Origin: JAEUHO01 sp046350655
Lineage (GTDB): Bacteria; Planctomycetota; PLA2; JAEUHO01
Reading direction: 5' to 3'
NCBI GenBank assembly: GCA_046350655.1
Contig: JAXMAB010000009.1
Span: 62,001 to 126,000 of the forward strand
Length of the DNA: 64,000 nt
Shown: piece after piece, positions 1 to 9,376 of the stretch
How positions within the stretch are numbered: position 1 is the stretch's first letter
Layout: each line of letters begins with the position of its first letter
The notes under the pieces: model-generated
Told to the model about the DNA's origin: nothing
Seen by the model: the letters and a program-made list of their open reading frames with translations, nothing else
Databases searched by the model: none
Translations under genes and position numbers: made by a program

Positions 1-192
1 ACCAAGAAGCGCTCGGCCGAGCACGGCGCCGCGCTGCTCGCGACGGTCGGCGCGCCCGCCACCGGCGTGATCATGAACATGGTCCCGCGCGGCAGCCGTT
101 GGGCCTACGGCGGGTACTACGACCGCGGCGCGCGCGGCTACTACGGCAGCCGGAGCGACGGCGGCGGCGGCAGCAGCGGCGACGCGGGCTGA
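1..192 (+). CDS. C-terminal end of a bacterial tyrosine kinase / capsular exopolysaccharide family protein (partial)
   Basis: Frame 1 is open from the window edge to a TGA at 190-192, giving 63 residues. They read as the end of a BY-kinase (CpsD/Wzc-type) ATPase: a helix ending in TGVIMNMVP, matching the family's GVVLN strand, then a Tyr/Gly-rich tail with tyrosines at about residues 36, 39, 40, 47 and 48. Such tyrosine clusters are the autophosphorylation tail that controls polymer length and export in this family. The kinase motifs lie outside the window. Position directly before an O-antigen-ligase gene fits a polysaccharide operon. Family call is from the tail only. Confidence 0.6.
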   Translation, partial: TKKRSAEHGAALLATVGAPATGVIMNMVPRGSRWAYGGYYDRGARGYYGSRSDGGGGSSGDAG

Positions 193-195
193 CCC

Positions 196-801
196 GTGGG
201 ACGGACGCTCGTCGCGCTGCTCGGCCTCGCGACCTTCGGGTGGGCCGTGCACGAGGCCGTGGGCCGCGAGGCGTGGCGTCGAGCGTGCACCCCCGCGGAG
301 GTCGAGGCCGCCCGGGCCTCGCGGTTCCCCGACGCCGGCCTCGTCGTGCTGCCCGCGGACGCGGCCGACGTCGAGACCCTGCGCCGGGCCCTCGTCCTGC
401 GGCCGCGGGACCCGCGCCTCCTGGCCGCGCTCGCCGCCGCCGGCGACGACCCGCTGTCCCCCGAGGCGCTGGCGCTCGCGGTGCGGGCGTCGGTCGTGGC
501 GCCGTACGCCGGCGGCGTCGCGGACGCGACCACGGAGCGGCTCCTCGCGGCGGGGGAGGCCCGCGCCGCGGCGGCCGTCCTGTGGCGCGACCGCGCGCGG
601 AGGGCGGTCTCTTCGGGGCGACCGGACCGCGACGAGGTCGCGCGGGAGGCGGCGCGCTCGCTGGCCGCGGCCCGCGAGGTGCTCGAGGCGGTGCTCGCGG
701 TCGACGCGGCGCTCTCGCCGACGACGCCCGGCCGCGCGCCGGTCACCGAGCGCGCCGCCGCCGCACGCCGCCGGCTCGACGAGCTCGGGGACGCGCCGTG
801 A
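196..801 (+). CDS. Hypothetical membrane-anchored protein of the polysaccharide operon
   Basis: 201 residues from a GTG start 3 bp after the preceding stop. One N-terminal hydrophobic segment (residues about 3-20) could be a signal anchor; the rest is Ala/Arg-rich and predicted helical, with a stretch resembling tetratricopeptide-type helices (LRRALVLRPRDPRLLAALAAAGD). The stop overlaps the start of the O-antigen ligase gene by GTGA, so the two are probably translationally coupled. I recognise no family; the location suggests an accessory role in polymerisation or ligation. Confidence 0.6.
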   Translation: MGRTLVALLGLATFGWAVHEAVGREAWRRACTPAEVEAARASRFPDAGLVVLPADAADVETLRRALVLRPRDPRLLAALAAAGDDPLSPEALALAVRASVVAPYAGGVADATTERLLAAGEARAAAAVLWRDRARRAVSSGRPDRDEVAREAARSLAAAREVLEAVLAVDAALSPTTPGRAPVTERAAAARRRLDELGDAP

Positions 802-2126
802 GCGGCGGGCCCCGTCCGGCGGCGGTGGGACTCGCCGCGACGTTCCTCGTGGCGGTGGTCGCGGCGGGGGGCGCCGCGGGCGGGGCGACGACGCCGTCGT
901 TCGCGACGGCGTTCGCGGCCGCGGCCGTCCTCGCGGCGGGCCTCGCGTGCCTCGCGGCCCGGGGTTCGCCCGGCCTCTCGCCCGCGAGCTCGACGCCGGA
1001 GGCGTGGGGCCTCGCGTGCGCGGCGTGGGCCGCCGTCGCGGCGGTGCCGCTGCCCGCGGCGGTCGTCGACGCGCTCGCGCCGTACACCGCGGCCGCGCGC
1101 GTGGCCGCGGTCGGCGACGCCGCCGGTCCGCTGAGCCTCGACGCGGGCGCGACCGCGCTCGCGGCGCTCGGCCTCGTCGCGTGGGTCCTCCTCGCGCGCG
1201 GCGCCCGCCGGCTCGTGGAGGCGGGCGGGGCCGTGGCGCTGGCGCGCGCGACCGCCGCGGCGGTGGTGCTGCACGGCGGCGCGGCGCTCCTGCGCGGCCG
1301 GTACGGCGAGGACGACCCGCTGCTCCTCAGGTGGGCGATGAAGAGCGCGCTGAACGCGTGGGGGACGTTCCCGAACCGCACGCAGGCGGCGGCGTTCCTG
1401 CTCGTGGGCGCGGGGGCGGCGCTCGGCCTCGCGGTCCGCGGCCCGCGTCTCCTCGACCGCGGGCTCGGGGCCGTGGCGGTGGCGGTCGCGACGGCGTCGG
1501 TGGCCGCGTCCGGGTCGCGGGCGGGGGTCGCCGGCGTGGTGCTCGCGCTCGCGGGGGTGGCCGCGGCGCGTCGCGGGCGCGGGCGGGTCCTCGTCGCGGC
1601 CGCGGCCGCGGCGGCCGTCGTCGTCGGGGTCGCGGGGGCGGCCGGGGTCGGGCCCGCGGCACGGGCGCTCGCCTGGCGGGCGAACGAAGGGACGCGGTTC
1701 GAGATCTGGTCCGGCACGGTGCACCTCGCCGCGCGACAACCCGTCGGCGTCGGGCTCGGGGCGTTCCCGTACGCCTACCCGGGCGACGGGCGCGGTCCGA
1801 CCGACCGGTGGGCCGGCATCGCCGAGAGCGACGTGCTGCAGGCCGGCGTCGAATTCGGGGTGCCGGGGGCGCTGCTCCTCGGCGCCGCCGCCGTGGCGGC
1901 CGTCCGGGCGCTGCGGCGCGATCGCCGGGCCGTGGGGCCGTCCGGGCTCGCGCCGGCGCTGGCGGTCGCGGGCCTCGTCGCCGCCGTGCCGGTCGCCCTC
2001 ACCGGGTCGCCGTTCCACGCGCCCGCGGTGGCGGCGGCCGGCGCGGTCGCGTGGGCGGTCGCCCGGGGACTCGTGCGAGGGCACGACGCCGCGGGGCCCC
2101 CGGGATACCGTACGCCCTCGTCGTAG
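798..2126 (+). CDS. O-antigen ligase / Wzy-like polymerase family membrane protein
   Basis: 442 residues with about ten to twelve hydrophobic segments. The long periplasmic loop region near residues 290-350 carries the RFEIWSGTVHLAARQPVGVGLGAFPYAYP segment (central W, then P-x-G-x-G-x-G), typical of the O-antigen ligase (Wzy_C) family that polymerises or transfers lipid-linked glycans at the periplasmic face. GTG start overlaps the preceding TGA. Ligase and polymerase cannot be told apart by sequence. A second family member sits at 37817, so one may polymerise and the other ligate. Confidence 0.85.
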   Translation: MSGGPRPAAVGLAATFLVAVVAAGGAAGGATTPSFATAFAAAAVLAAGLACLAARGSPGLSPASSTPEAWGLACAAWAAVAAVPLPAAVVDALAPYTAAARVAAVGDAAGPLSLDAGATALAALGLVAWVLLARGARRLVEAGGAVALARATAAAVVLHGGAALLRGRYGEDDPLLLRWAMKSALNAWGTFPNRTQAAAFLLVGAGAALGLAVRGPRLLDRGLGAVAVAVATASVAASGSRAGVAGVVLALAGVAAARRGRGRVLVAAAAAAAVVVGVAGAAGVGPAARALAWRANEGTRFEIWSGTVHLAARQPVGVGLGAFPYAYPGDGRGPTDRWAGIAESDVLQAGVEFGVPGALLLGAAAVAAVRALRRDRRAVGPSGLAPALAVAGLVAAVPVALTGSPFHAPAVAAAGAVAWAVARGLVRGHDAAGPPGYRTPSS

Positions 2127-2131
2127 GAGTC
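2106..2131 (+). promoter_or_regulatory. Probable promoter -10 box and Shine-Dalgarno site ahead of the UDP-xylose synthase gene
   Basis: TACCGT at 2106-2111 matches the TANNNT hexamer seen at other transcription-unit starts here, and TAGGAGT at 2125-2131 is a strong ribosome-binding site a few bases before the ATG at 2135. The -10 lies inside the end of the ligase gene. No convincing -35 box. Confidence 0.4.
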
Positions 2132-2134
2132 ACC

Positions 2135-3079
<945 letters not shown>

Positions 3080-3084
3080 CCGCC

Positions 3085-4194
3085 GTGGCGAGCCCGCGCC
3101 CCCGCCTGCTCGCCGTCGCCGGGGCGCGGCCCAACTTCGTGAAGGTGGCGCCGCTCGTCGCGGCCGCGAAGGCGGCGGGCTTCGCCCTGCCGTGGGTCCA
3201 CACCGGCCAGCACTGGGACGAGGCGCTCTCCGACGACGTCCTGGCCGACCTCGGGCTGGGCGCCCCCGTCGCGTCGCTCGCCATCGGCCCCGGCACCGCG
3301 AGCGCGCAGACCGCGCGCATCCTCGACCGCCTGCCGCCCGTGCTCGCATCCGAGCGGCCCGACGTGCTCGTCGTCGTCGGCGACGTGACCTCGACGCTCG
3401 CGGCCGCCCTCTGCGCCGTCCACGCGGGGGTGCCCGTGGCCCACGTCGAGGCGGGCCTGCGCTCGTTCGACGAGTCGATGCCCGAGGAGCGCAACCGCGT
3501 CCTCGTCGACCACCTGAGCGCGCGGCTCTACGTGACGGAGCCGAGCGGCGTCCGCAACCTCGCGCGCGAGGGCATCGACCGCCGCCGCGTGCGCCTCGTC
3601 GGCAACCCCATGATCGACGCGCTGCGGCGGGCCGCGCCCGAGATCGAGCGGCGCGCGGGCCCGCCCTCGGGCGAGGCGGTCGTCACGCTCCACCGGCCGA
3701 GCAACGTGGACGACCCGCGGAGGCTCGCCGCCTGGGTGCGGGCCCTCGCCGACCTGGCGGCCCACATGCCCGTGCGCTTCGCGGTGCACCCGCGCACGCG
3801 GGCCCGGCTCGAGGCGGGTCGGCTGGCGGCGCGCCTCGAGCGCGCCGGGGTCGTCGTCACCGAACCGCTGGCCTACGTGGACTTCCTCGCCCGCGTGCGC
3901 GCGGCGCGGATCGTCCTCACGGACTCGGGCGGGATCCAGGAGGAGGCGGCGTTCCTCGGCGTCCCCTGCCTCACGCTCCGCACGACGACGGAGCGCCCGC
4001 TCACCGTCGAGCGCGGGACGAACCGGCTGGTGGGGACGACCCGGCCCGGCTCGCCGCGGCCGTCGCCTCGACGCTGCGGCGTCCGCCCCGCACGCGCCCC
4101 CCGCGGCGGCTCTGGGACGGGCACGCGTCCGACCGGATCGTCGCCGACCTGCGCGCCTTCGTCTAACGACGTCATACGTACCGGGCCGTCGTAA
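3085..4194 (+). CDS. wecB: UDP-N-acetylglucosamine 2-epimerase, 3' end frameshifted
   Basis: About 369 residues as read. The GARPNFVKVAPL start, HTGQH, the HVEAGLRS strand, PEERNR, and the DSGGIQEEAAFLGVPCLTLR block with GTNRLVG are the non-hydrolysing UDP-GlcNAc 2-epimerase signature; the enzyme makes UDP-ManNAc. After NRLVGT near 4035-4045 the frame turns to nonsense. The neighbouring frame continues correctly (DPARLAAAVAS...WDGHASDRIVADLRAFV) to a stop at 4164-4166. One lost base next to a GGGG run explains this. The true gene would end at 4166. Start GTG is 5 bp after the uxs stop. Confidence 0.8.
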   Translation: MASPRPRLLAVAGARPNFVKVAPLVAAAKAAGFALPWVHTGQHWDEALSDDVLADLGLGAPVASLAIGPGTASAQTARILDRLPPVLASERPDVLVVVGDVTSTLAAALCAVHAGVPVAHVEAGLRSFDESMPEERNRVLVDHLSARLYVTEPSGVRNLAREGIDRRRVRLVGNPMIDALRRAAPEIERRAGPPSGEAVVTLHRPSNVDDPRRLAAWVRALADLAAHMPVRFAVHPRTRARLEAGRLAARLERAGVVVTEPLAYVDFLARVRAARIVLTDSGGIQEEAAFLGVPCLTLRTTTERPLTVERGTNRLVGTTRPGSPRPSPRRCGVRPARAPRGGSGTGTRPTGSSPTCAPSSNDVIRTGPS

Positions 4195-4327
4195 CCCTCT
4201 ACCCCAGCGTAGGTTGTGTCGACGGTGGGCAATCCTCTCGCCGATCCGGGGGGGCGTTCGTTACCGTTCGCGCCCGCTCGGCCCGGCCCGAGGTACCGCC
4301 CCCGGGGGCGTGGAGGTTCCGTTCTTC
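4195..4327 (+). promoter_or_regulatory. Intergenic region, probable promoter of the epimerase-rmlD block
   Basis: 133 bp with a clearly lower GC 5' half. It contains a TAGGTT hexamer at 4210-4215 and, just before the next ATG, GGAGG (Shine-Dalgarno-like) followed by TTCCGT, which ends 5 nt before the start. No terminator-like stem was found for the upstream gene. Confidence 0.3.
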
Positions 4328-5326
4328 ATGGCGAAGTACCTGGTCACCGGCGGGGCGGGCTTCCTCGGCAGCAACGTCGTGGACGCGCTGCTCGCGGCGG
4401 GCGAGAAGGTCGTCGTCTACGACGATCTCTCGACCGGCAGCAAGAAGAACGTCTTCGACTGGAACCCGAAGGACGTGAAGGTCGTCGAGGGCGACGTGCG
4501 CGACGGCAAGTCGCTCGCGAAGGTCGCGAAGGGCTGCGACTATCTGCTGCACTTCGCCGCGATCACCGGCGTGGCGCGCTCCGTCGAGGACCCCGAGACG
4601 ACGCTCGCCGTCAACGTGGACGGCACGATCAACGCGCTGCACGCGGCCCGCGAGGCCAAGATCAAGCGCGTGATCGTCGCGTCGTCCGCCGCGGTCTACG
4701 GCGAGAGCCCGGTCCTCCCGAAGGAGGAGACGATGCTCCCGACGCCGTACTCGCCGTACGGCGCGAGCATGCTCATGGGCGAGGACGTCGCCCGCGTCTT
4801 CTACACGACCTACCGCCTCGAGACCGTCTGCCTCCGGTTCTTCAACCTCTACGGCCCGCGCCAGGACATCACGAGCGAGCACAGCGGCGTCGTCGCGCGC
4901 TTCATCCACGCGCTGCTCACCGGCAAGACGCCCATGGTCTACGGGGACGGCAAGCAGTCGCGCGACTTCACCTACGTCAGCGACGCGGTCGACGCGGTGC
5001 GCCTCGCGTGCACGGCCCCGAAGGCCGAGGGCGAGGTCTTCAACATCGGCTCGGGCAACCGCATCACGGTCTCGGGCCTGCTGAACATCATCGGCTCGCT
5101 CCTCGAGCGCGAGATCATCCCCAGCTACGCCGACCCGCGGCCCGCGGACATCCGCCACAGCCTCGCCGAGACCACGAAGGCGCAGGAGGTGCTCGGCTTC
5201 CGGCCGCGCGTCAACATCCAGCTCGGGCTGGTCAAGACGCTGGCCTGGTGCCGGCGCAGCCTGGGCAAGAACGTGAAGCTGCCGCCGCCGCGGCCGTCGA
5301 GCGCGATGCGCGACACGACGGACTGA
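4328..5326 (+). CDS. NAD-dependent NDP-sugar epimerase/dehydratase with altered catalytic motif
   Basis: 332 residues, extended SDR fold: GGAGFLGS at 8-15, FAAITGVARSVEDP, SSAAVYGE, RFFNLYGPRQD and the DFTYVSDAVDAV strand resemble GalE/WbpP-type UDP-hexose 4-epimerases. The normal catalytic pair is Tyr-x-x-x-Lys. Here Tyr144 is followed by Met148 (YGASM, codon ATG at 4769-4771) where family members have Lys; AAG to ATG is a single change. The enzyme may be inactive, may use another residue, or the base may be miscalled. The gene is richer in Lys codons than its neighbours. rmlD follows after 65 bp. Confidence 0.75.
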   Translation: MAKYLVTGGAGFLGSNVVDALLAAGEKVVVYDDLSTGSKKNVFDWNPKDVKVVEGDVRDGKSLAKVAKGCDYLLHFAAITGVARSVEDPETTLAVNVDGTINALHAAREAKIKRVIVASSAAVYGESPVLPKEETMLPTPYSPYGASMLMGEDVARVFYTTYRLETVCLRFFNLYGPRQDITSEHSGVVARFIHALLTGKTPMVYGDGKQSRDFTYVSDAVDAVRLACTAPKAEGEVFNIGSGNRITVSGLLNIIGSLLEREIIPSYADPRPADIRHSLAETTKAQEVLGFRPRVNIQLGLVKTLAWCRRSLGKNVKLPPPRPSSAMRDTTD

Positions 5327-5391
5327 CGCGACGCGGGCGACCGGAGCGCGCGCCGGCCCTCGGGCCTGGCGCGGGCGCGGCGGGAGGTCCG

Positions 5392-6248
5392 ATGAAGCGC
5401 ATCCTGATCACCGGCGGGCCGGGCATGCTCGGCACGGCCCTCGTGCGCGAGTGGACCGGGCGCGCGATCCTCTTCCCCGTCGGCATCACGCAGTTCGACC
5501 TCCGCGACGCCGCCGCCGTGGGCGACGCCGTCCGCCGCCTGGCGCCCCAGTGGATCATCCACACCGCGGCGTTTACCGCGGTGGACCTCGCCGAGAGCAG
5601 CGTCGAGGAGTGCACGGCGGTCAACGACCGCGGCACGGCCCACGTGGCCGTGGCGGCCGCCGCGTGCGGCGCCAACTCGTCTACGTCTCGACCGACTACG
5701 TCTTCGACGGCACGAAGGGCGCGCCCTACCGCGAGGACGACCGGACGAACCCGATCAACGTCTACGGCCGCACGAAGCTGGCCGGCGAGGCGCACGCGCG
5801 CGGCGTCCCGGGCCACCTCGTCGTCCGCACGCAGGGCCTGTTCTCGCGCACCGGCAAGTCGTTCGTCAGCGCGATCCTGGGCGCGGCGGCCGCGGGCCGC
5901 GCCATCAGCGTCGTCGACGACGTCACGACCGGCGTGACGTTCGCCGAGGACCTCGCCCACGGCATCCGCCTGCTCGTCGAGGCCGGCGCCACGGGCACCT
6001 ACCACGTCTCGAACGCCGGCGCCGTCGTCTGGGCCGACTTCGCGCGCGCCGTCCTCGACGAGGCCGGTCGCGCCGACGTCCCCGTCGCCCGCACGTCCGC
6101 CGCCGCGACGGGCCGCGCCGCGAAGCGCCCGCCGTACTCCGCGCTCGACGGCTCGAAGTACGCCGCCACCGTCGGCGCGCCGATGCCGCCCTGGCGCGAC
6201 GCGCTGCGCCGCGCGCTGAAGGACCCCGCCGCCCGCACGGGCGCCTGA
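5392..6248 (+). CDS. rmlD: dTDP-4-dehydrorhamnose reductase, frameshifted
   Basis: The N-terminal part (MKRILITGGPGMLGTALVREW, then FDLRD and IHTAAFTAVDLAE) and the C-terminal part (LVYVSTDYVFDGTKGAPYREDDRTNPINVYGRTKLAGE, including Tyr-x-x-x-Lys) are both typical RmlD, the last enzyme of dTDP-L-rhamnose synthesis. They lie in two frames that join near 5665-5680; one missing base restores about 285 residues. The ATG is preceded by GGGAGG. The stop overlaps an ATG of the next frame (TGATG). RmlB-like protein is encoded at 16620, but no RmlA or RmlC is in the window. Confidence 0.8.
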
Positions 6249-6383
6249 TGGCCGAGGCCGCCGTCCCGCGCCGCCGCCGGAGCCGGGTCCCGCGTCGCCG
6301 GCGGCCCCTCGGCGGCCCCGGGCCCCGCGGCCCGCCCAGGTCCCGGAGGCGCTGCGGGGGAGCCCCTCGCCGCGCTCGCGGCG

Positions 6384-7875
6384 ATGCTGCTCGCGCTCGT
6401 CCTGCGGCTGCCCGCACGGTCGCTCCCGATCGAGGGCGACGCCGTGGCCTACGGCGCGCTCGCGAAGTCGCTGGCCGCCGGCGAGGGCTTCACCCTCGAC
6501 GGCGCGGCCCACGACCGCTACCCGCCGGGTTGGCCCGCGGTCCTCGCGGTCCCCGTCGCCCTCGGTTCGTCGGTCACCGCCGCCGTGCGCGGCACCGCGT
6601 GGCTCCTCGGCGGCCTCGCCGCGGCGCTGCTCGTCGTCCTCGGCGCCCGCTGGTCGCGCGGACGCCTGTCGCTGCCGCTCCTCGTCGCGCTCGCCGCGGC
6701 CCACCCCGACCTCGCGCTCTACGCGGGGGGCCTCGTCCCGGGCTCCGAGGCGTTGACCCTCGTGATGCTCCTCGGGGCGATCCTCCTCGCGGGGACCGCG
6801 AGGCCCGGCGCGCGGCGCGCCGCCCTCGTCCTCGCAGGCCTGCTGCCGCTCGTCCGCTACGACGCGGTCCCGTTCGCCGCCGCGGCCGCGTGGCTCGCGT
6901 GGACGTCGGCGACCGGGCCTCGCGTGCGGCGCGCCCGGGGGATCGCCCTCGGCGTCGCGTTCGGGCCGTTGCTCGTGTGGGCGGTGCGCACGTGGGTGGC
7001 GACCGGCGCGCCCTGGGGCGCCGGCTACGCCCACCACGGCCTCGACCTCGGGCGGCTGCCGAAGAACCTCCTCGTCTTCCTCGGGCTGATGGTGCCCGTG
7101 GGGAGCCTCGTGCTGCTGCTGCCGTACGCGGCGAAGGGGCTGCGGACGTTGTGGCGGGCACGCGAGGCCGGCCGCTCGTGCGGGCCGTCCTCGTCGCCGC
7201 GGCGGCGCACGTCGCGGCGGTGCTCGTGTTCGCCGGCCCGACCGGCAGCGCGGGGGCGCGCTGAGGTTCTCGTCGGGGTCGCTGCGCTTCGGCCTCGCCG
7301 CGTGGCCGTTCGTGTTCGTCGCGGCCGCGATGGGGGTCACCGTCGAGAAGCCGCCGCTGCGGCGGTTCGTCGTGGGGGCGACGTGGCTCCTCACGGTGCC
7401 GCTCGCGCTGCACGCGGTGTCCGGCGGGCTCCAGCGCGCGCTGCCCGTGGGGCCGCTGGCCGCGGGCCGGCTCCACGCGCTCGCGGAGGCGTTCGACGCG
7501 GCGGTCGCCGCGTCGGGGCCGACGGACTGGATCGGCTACGACCTGCTGCCCCGGACGAACGAGGGCGTCGAGGTGTTCCTCGGCGAGCGCGCGCCGCGCC
7601 GGACCACCGGGACGTTCGCGGCGGTCAAGGACCCGGCGCCGCGCGGCCGGTTCCCGCGGGCGCCCTCCCTGCCCGTGGACGGGCCCTTCCCGAAGGACGG
7701 ACAGGTCCTCCTCGTCACCGACGTCCCGCGCGACGGCACCGTATTCACGGGCGACCGGCCCGATCTCGGCGTCGGCGGGAGGGGCATCTTCCACCGCATG
7801 CGACTGCTCGAGGTCGACGCCGGGCGGGCCGGGACCTTCCGCGTGGACGCGGTGAAACGACCGTCGCCGCGCTGA
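6384..7875 (+). CDS. GT-C-type membrane glycosyltransferase, broken by frameshifts
   Basis: Three overlapping frames together give one multi-membrane protein of about 500 residues. The start resembles GT39/ArnT-like enzymes: LRLPARSLPIEGDAVAYGALAKSLAAGEGF, with an acidic residue in the first outer loop, then DRYPPGWPAV. These use polyprenyl-phosphate sugars outside the membrane. The frame changes near 7150-7170 and again near 7250-7262, at a GGGGG run; each is repaired by one added base, after which RFSSGSLRFGLAAWPFVF continues to the stop at 7875. The real start may be the ATG at 6247-6249 if another base is missing between there and 6384. Confidence 0.6.
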
Positions 7876-7953
7876 CGTCGCGTGCAACGCTTCCGGTGAA
7901 GCCGCGGGGACGGGGGCCGGAGGCTGTCGCTTGGCGGTGCGCCGGGGGGCCCG

Positions 7954-8022
7954 TACGCTTTCCGGGACATCCCGGCCGTCGCGACCATCGGGGTCGCGGG
8001 GCGCGCCCGGGCGGAGCATGCG
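7954..8022 (+). promoter_or_regulatory. Promoter and structured 5' leader of the poly-Gly lipoprotein gene
   Basis: TACGCT at 7954-7959 is a -10-like hexamer. Downstream, a stem of CGCGACC (7980-7986) pairs with GGTCGCG (7992-7998), separated by a 5-nt loop, and GGAG lies just before the ATG at 8023. The hairpin stands between the predicted transcription start and the ribosome-binding site, so it could affect translation or mRNA stability. Confidence 0.35.
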
Positions 8023-8577
8023 ATGCGGAAGCTGATCTCGCTGGTGCTGGGGCTCGCCGTGTCGGCGACGCTCGTGGGTTGCGGTGACAAGGGCGGCGGA
8101 GGCGGCGGCGGCGGAGGCGGTGGCGGCGGGGGCGGCGGCGGCCCGGCCGGGACCTGGGTGATCGACGGCGGCGCGTTGAAGGACGCGATGATGCCGAAGA
8201 TCAAGGAGGAGTACGAGAAGGGCCGCAAGCAGTTCGAGACGATGCCCCCCGAGCAGCGCGCGATGGCCGAGAAGATGATGCCGACCCTCGACAAGATGGC
8301 CGAGGGCATGCTCGAGATGTTCGGCAAGATGCAGGTGGACATCACCCTGAAGGACGGCGGCGAGTTCACCTACTCGGCGGCGCTCCCGGGCGAGAAGACC
8401 GAGACCGGCAAGGGCACCTGGAAGCTCGACGGCGAGAAGGTGGTCGTCAAGCTCACCGAGAAGGACGGCAAGCCCGCCGAGGAGAAGGACAACGACAAGG
8501 CGCCGCCGCTGAAGTGGAAGGGCGGCAAGCTGATCCTCGAGGACGAGAACATGACCGTCCCGCTGAAGCGGAAGTAA
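8023..8577 (+). CDS. Lipoprotein with a poly-glycine spacer and lipocalin-like domain
   Basis: 184 residues. The signal peptide MRKLISLVLGLAVSATLVGC ends in a lipobox (LVGC) with Cys20 as the lipidated residue. It is followed by 17 consecutive glycines from about residue 25, then a lysine-rich domain with alternating strands (GTWVIDGG, GEFTYSAAL, GTWKLDGEKVVVKLTEKDG, LKWKGGKLILED) like small lipocalin-type lipoproteins. Outer-membrane or periplasmic location is inferred. The glycine run is coded by mixed GGC/GGA/GGT codons, so length changes would keep frame. Lower GC and many Lys/Glu codons set it apart from its neighbours. Function unknown. Confidence 0.75.
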   Translation: MRKLISLVLGLAVSATLVGCGDKGGGGGGGGGGGGGGGGGPAGTWVIDGGALKDAMMPKIKEEYEKGRKQFETMPPEQRAMAEKMMPTLDKMAEGMLEMFGKMQVDITLKDGGEFTYSAALPGEKTETGKGTWKLDGEKVVVKLTEKDGKPAEEKDNDKAPPLKWKGGKLILEDENMTVPLKRK

Positions 8578-8590
8578 GGTCCCCCGTGGG

Positions 8591-8608
8591 CGGGGCCGCG
8601 AGGCCCCG
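8591..8608 (+). terminator. Hairpin with GNRA loop after the lipoprotein gene
   Basis: CGGGGCC pairs perfectly with GGCCCCG around a GCGA tetraloop, 13 bp after the lipoprotein stop. No T-run follows, as is common in very high-GC genomes. The loop and 3' arm contain a copy of the window's iterated word (CGCGAGGCCC at 8597-8606). Confidence 0.5.
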
Positions 8609-8674
8609 TCCGCTCCTCCCTGCGGCGGCGCGGCCCCGGTGCGCGCCGCCGCGTCGTGCCCGGAGCCCCGTTCC

Positions 8675-9376
8675 GTGACGTCGTCCCGTCCGCCCACCCT
8701 GACCGTCGTCGTGCCCGTGTTCAACGAGAAGGACACGGTGCGCGAGATCCTCCGCCGCGTGCGCGCGTCGCCCGTGGACAAGGAGATCGTCGTCGTGGAC
8801 GACGGCTCGACGGACGGCACCCGCGAGCTCCTCGCGCAGGAGACCGGCGACGACCTCCGCGTGATCCTCCACGAGCGCAACCGCGGCAAGGGCGCCGCGC
8901 TGCACACCGGGTTCGCGGCCGCGCGCGGCGACGTCGTGATCGTGCAGGACGCCGACCTCGAGTACGACCCGGCCGAGTTCCCGACGCTCCTCGCGCCCAT
9001 CCTCGACGGCCGCGCCGACGCCGTGTTCGGGAGCCGGTTCCTGTCCGGCCCGCACCGCGTCCTCTACTTTCGCCACCGGCTCGGGAACGGGCTGCTGACG
9101 TTCCTCTCGAACCTCGCCACGAACCTCAACCTGACCGACATGGAGACCTGCTACAAGGCCATCCGGCGCCCGCTGCTGCAGGCCCTGCCGCTGGTCGAGG
9201 AGCGGTTCGGCTTCGAGCCCGAGGTGACGGCCAAGCTCGCCCGGACCGGCGCGCGGATCTACGAGGTCCCGTGCTCGTACAGCGGCCGCACGTACGAGGA
9301 GGGGAAGAAGATCGGCTGGAAGGACGGCGTACGCGCCCTGTGGTGCATCTGGAAGTACGGGGTCCTGCGCCGATGA
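8675..9376 (+). CDS. GT2 glycosyltransferase, dolichyl-phosphate-mannose-synthase-like
   Basis: 233 residues from GTG 8675 (an in-frame GTG at 8639 would add 12 residues before the conserved start). LTVVVPVFNEKDTVREIL, VVDDGSTDGT and the metal-binding QDADLEYDP (D-x-D) are classic GT2; the C-terminal SGRTYEEGKKIGWKDGVRALW matches the polyprenyl-phosphate glycosyltransferase subgroup. It probably makes a lipid-linked sugar donor on the cytoplasmic face. The next gene, a GT-C membrane protein, overlaps by ATGA and could be the enzyme that uses that donor. Confidence 0.85.
   Translation: MTSSRPPTLTVVVPVFNEKDTVREILRRVRASPVDKEIVVVDDGSTDGTRELLAQETGDDLRVILHERNRGKGAALHTGFAAARGDVVIVQDADLEYDPAEFPTLLAPILDGRADAVFGSRFLSGPHRVLYFRHRLGNGLLTFLSNLATNLNLTDMETCYKAIRRPLLQALPLVEERFGFEPEVTAKLARTGARIYEVPCSYSGRTYEEGKKIGWKDGVRALWCIWKYGVLRR

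Noticed and set aside
99..795. Upstream extension of the O-antigen ligase frame
   Set aside because: The added 230 residues are Arg/Gly/Pro-rich and overlap two better frames; the GTG at 798 has the usual stop overlap.
4030..7875. wecB, rmlD and the GT-C gene as true pseudogenes
   Set aside because: No further stops or lost motifs accompany the single frame changes, and the same type of change recurs in essential-looking genes.
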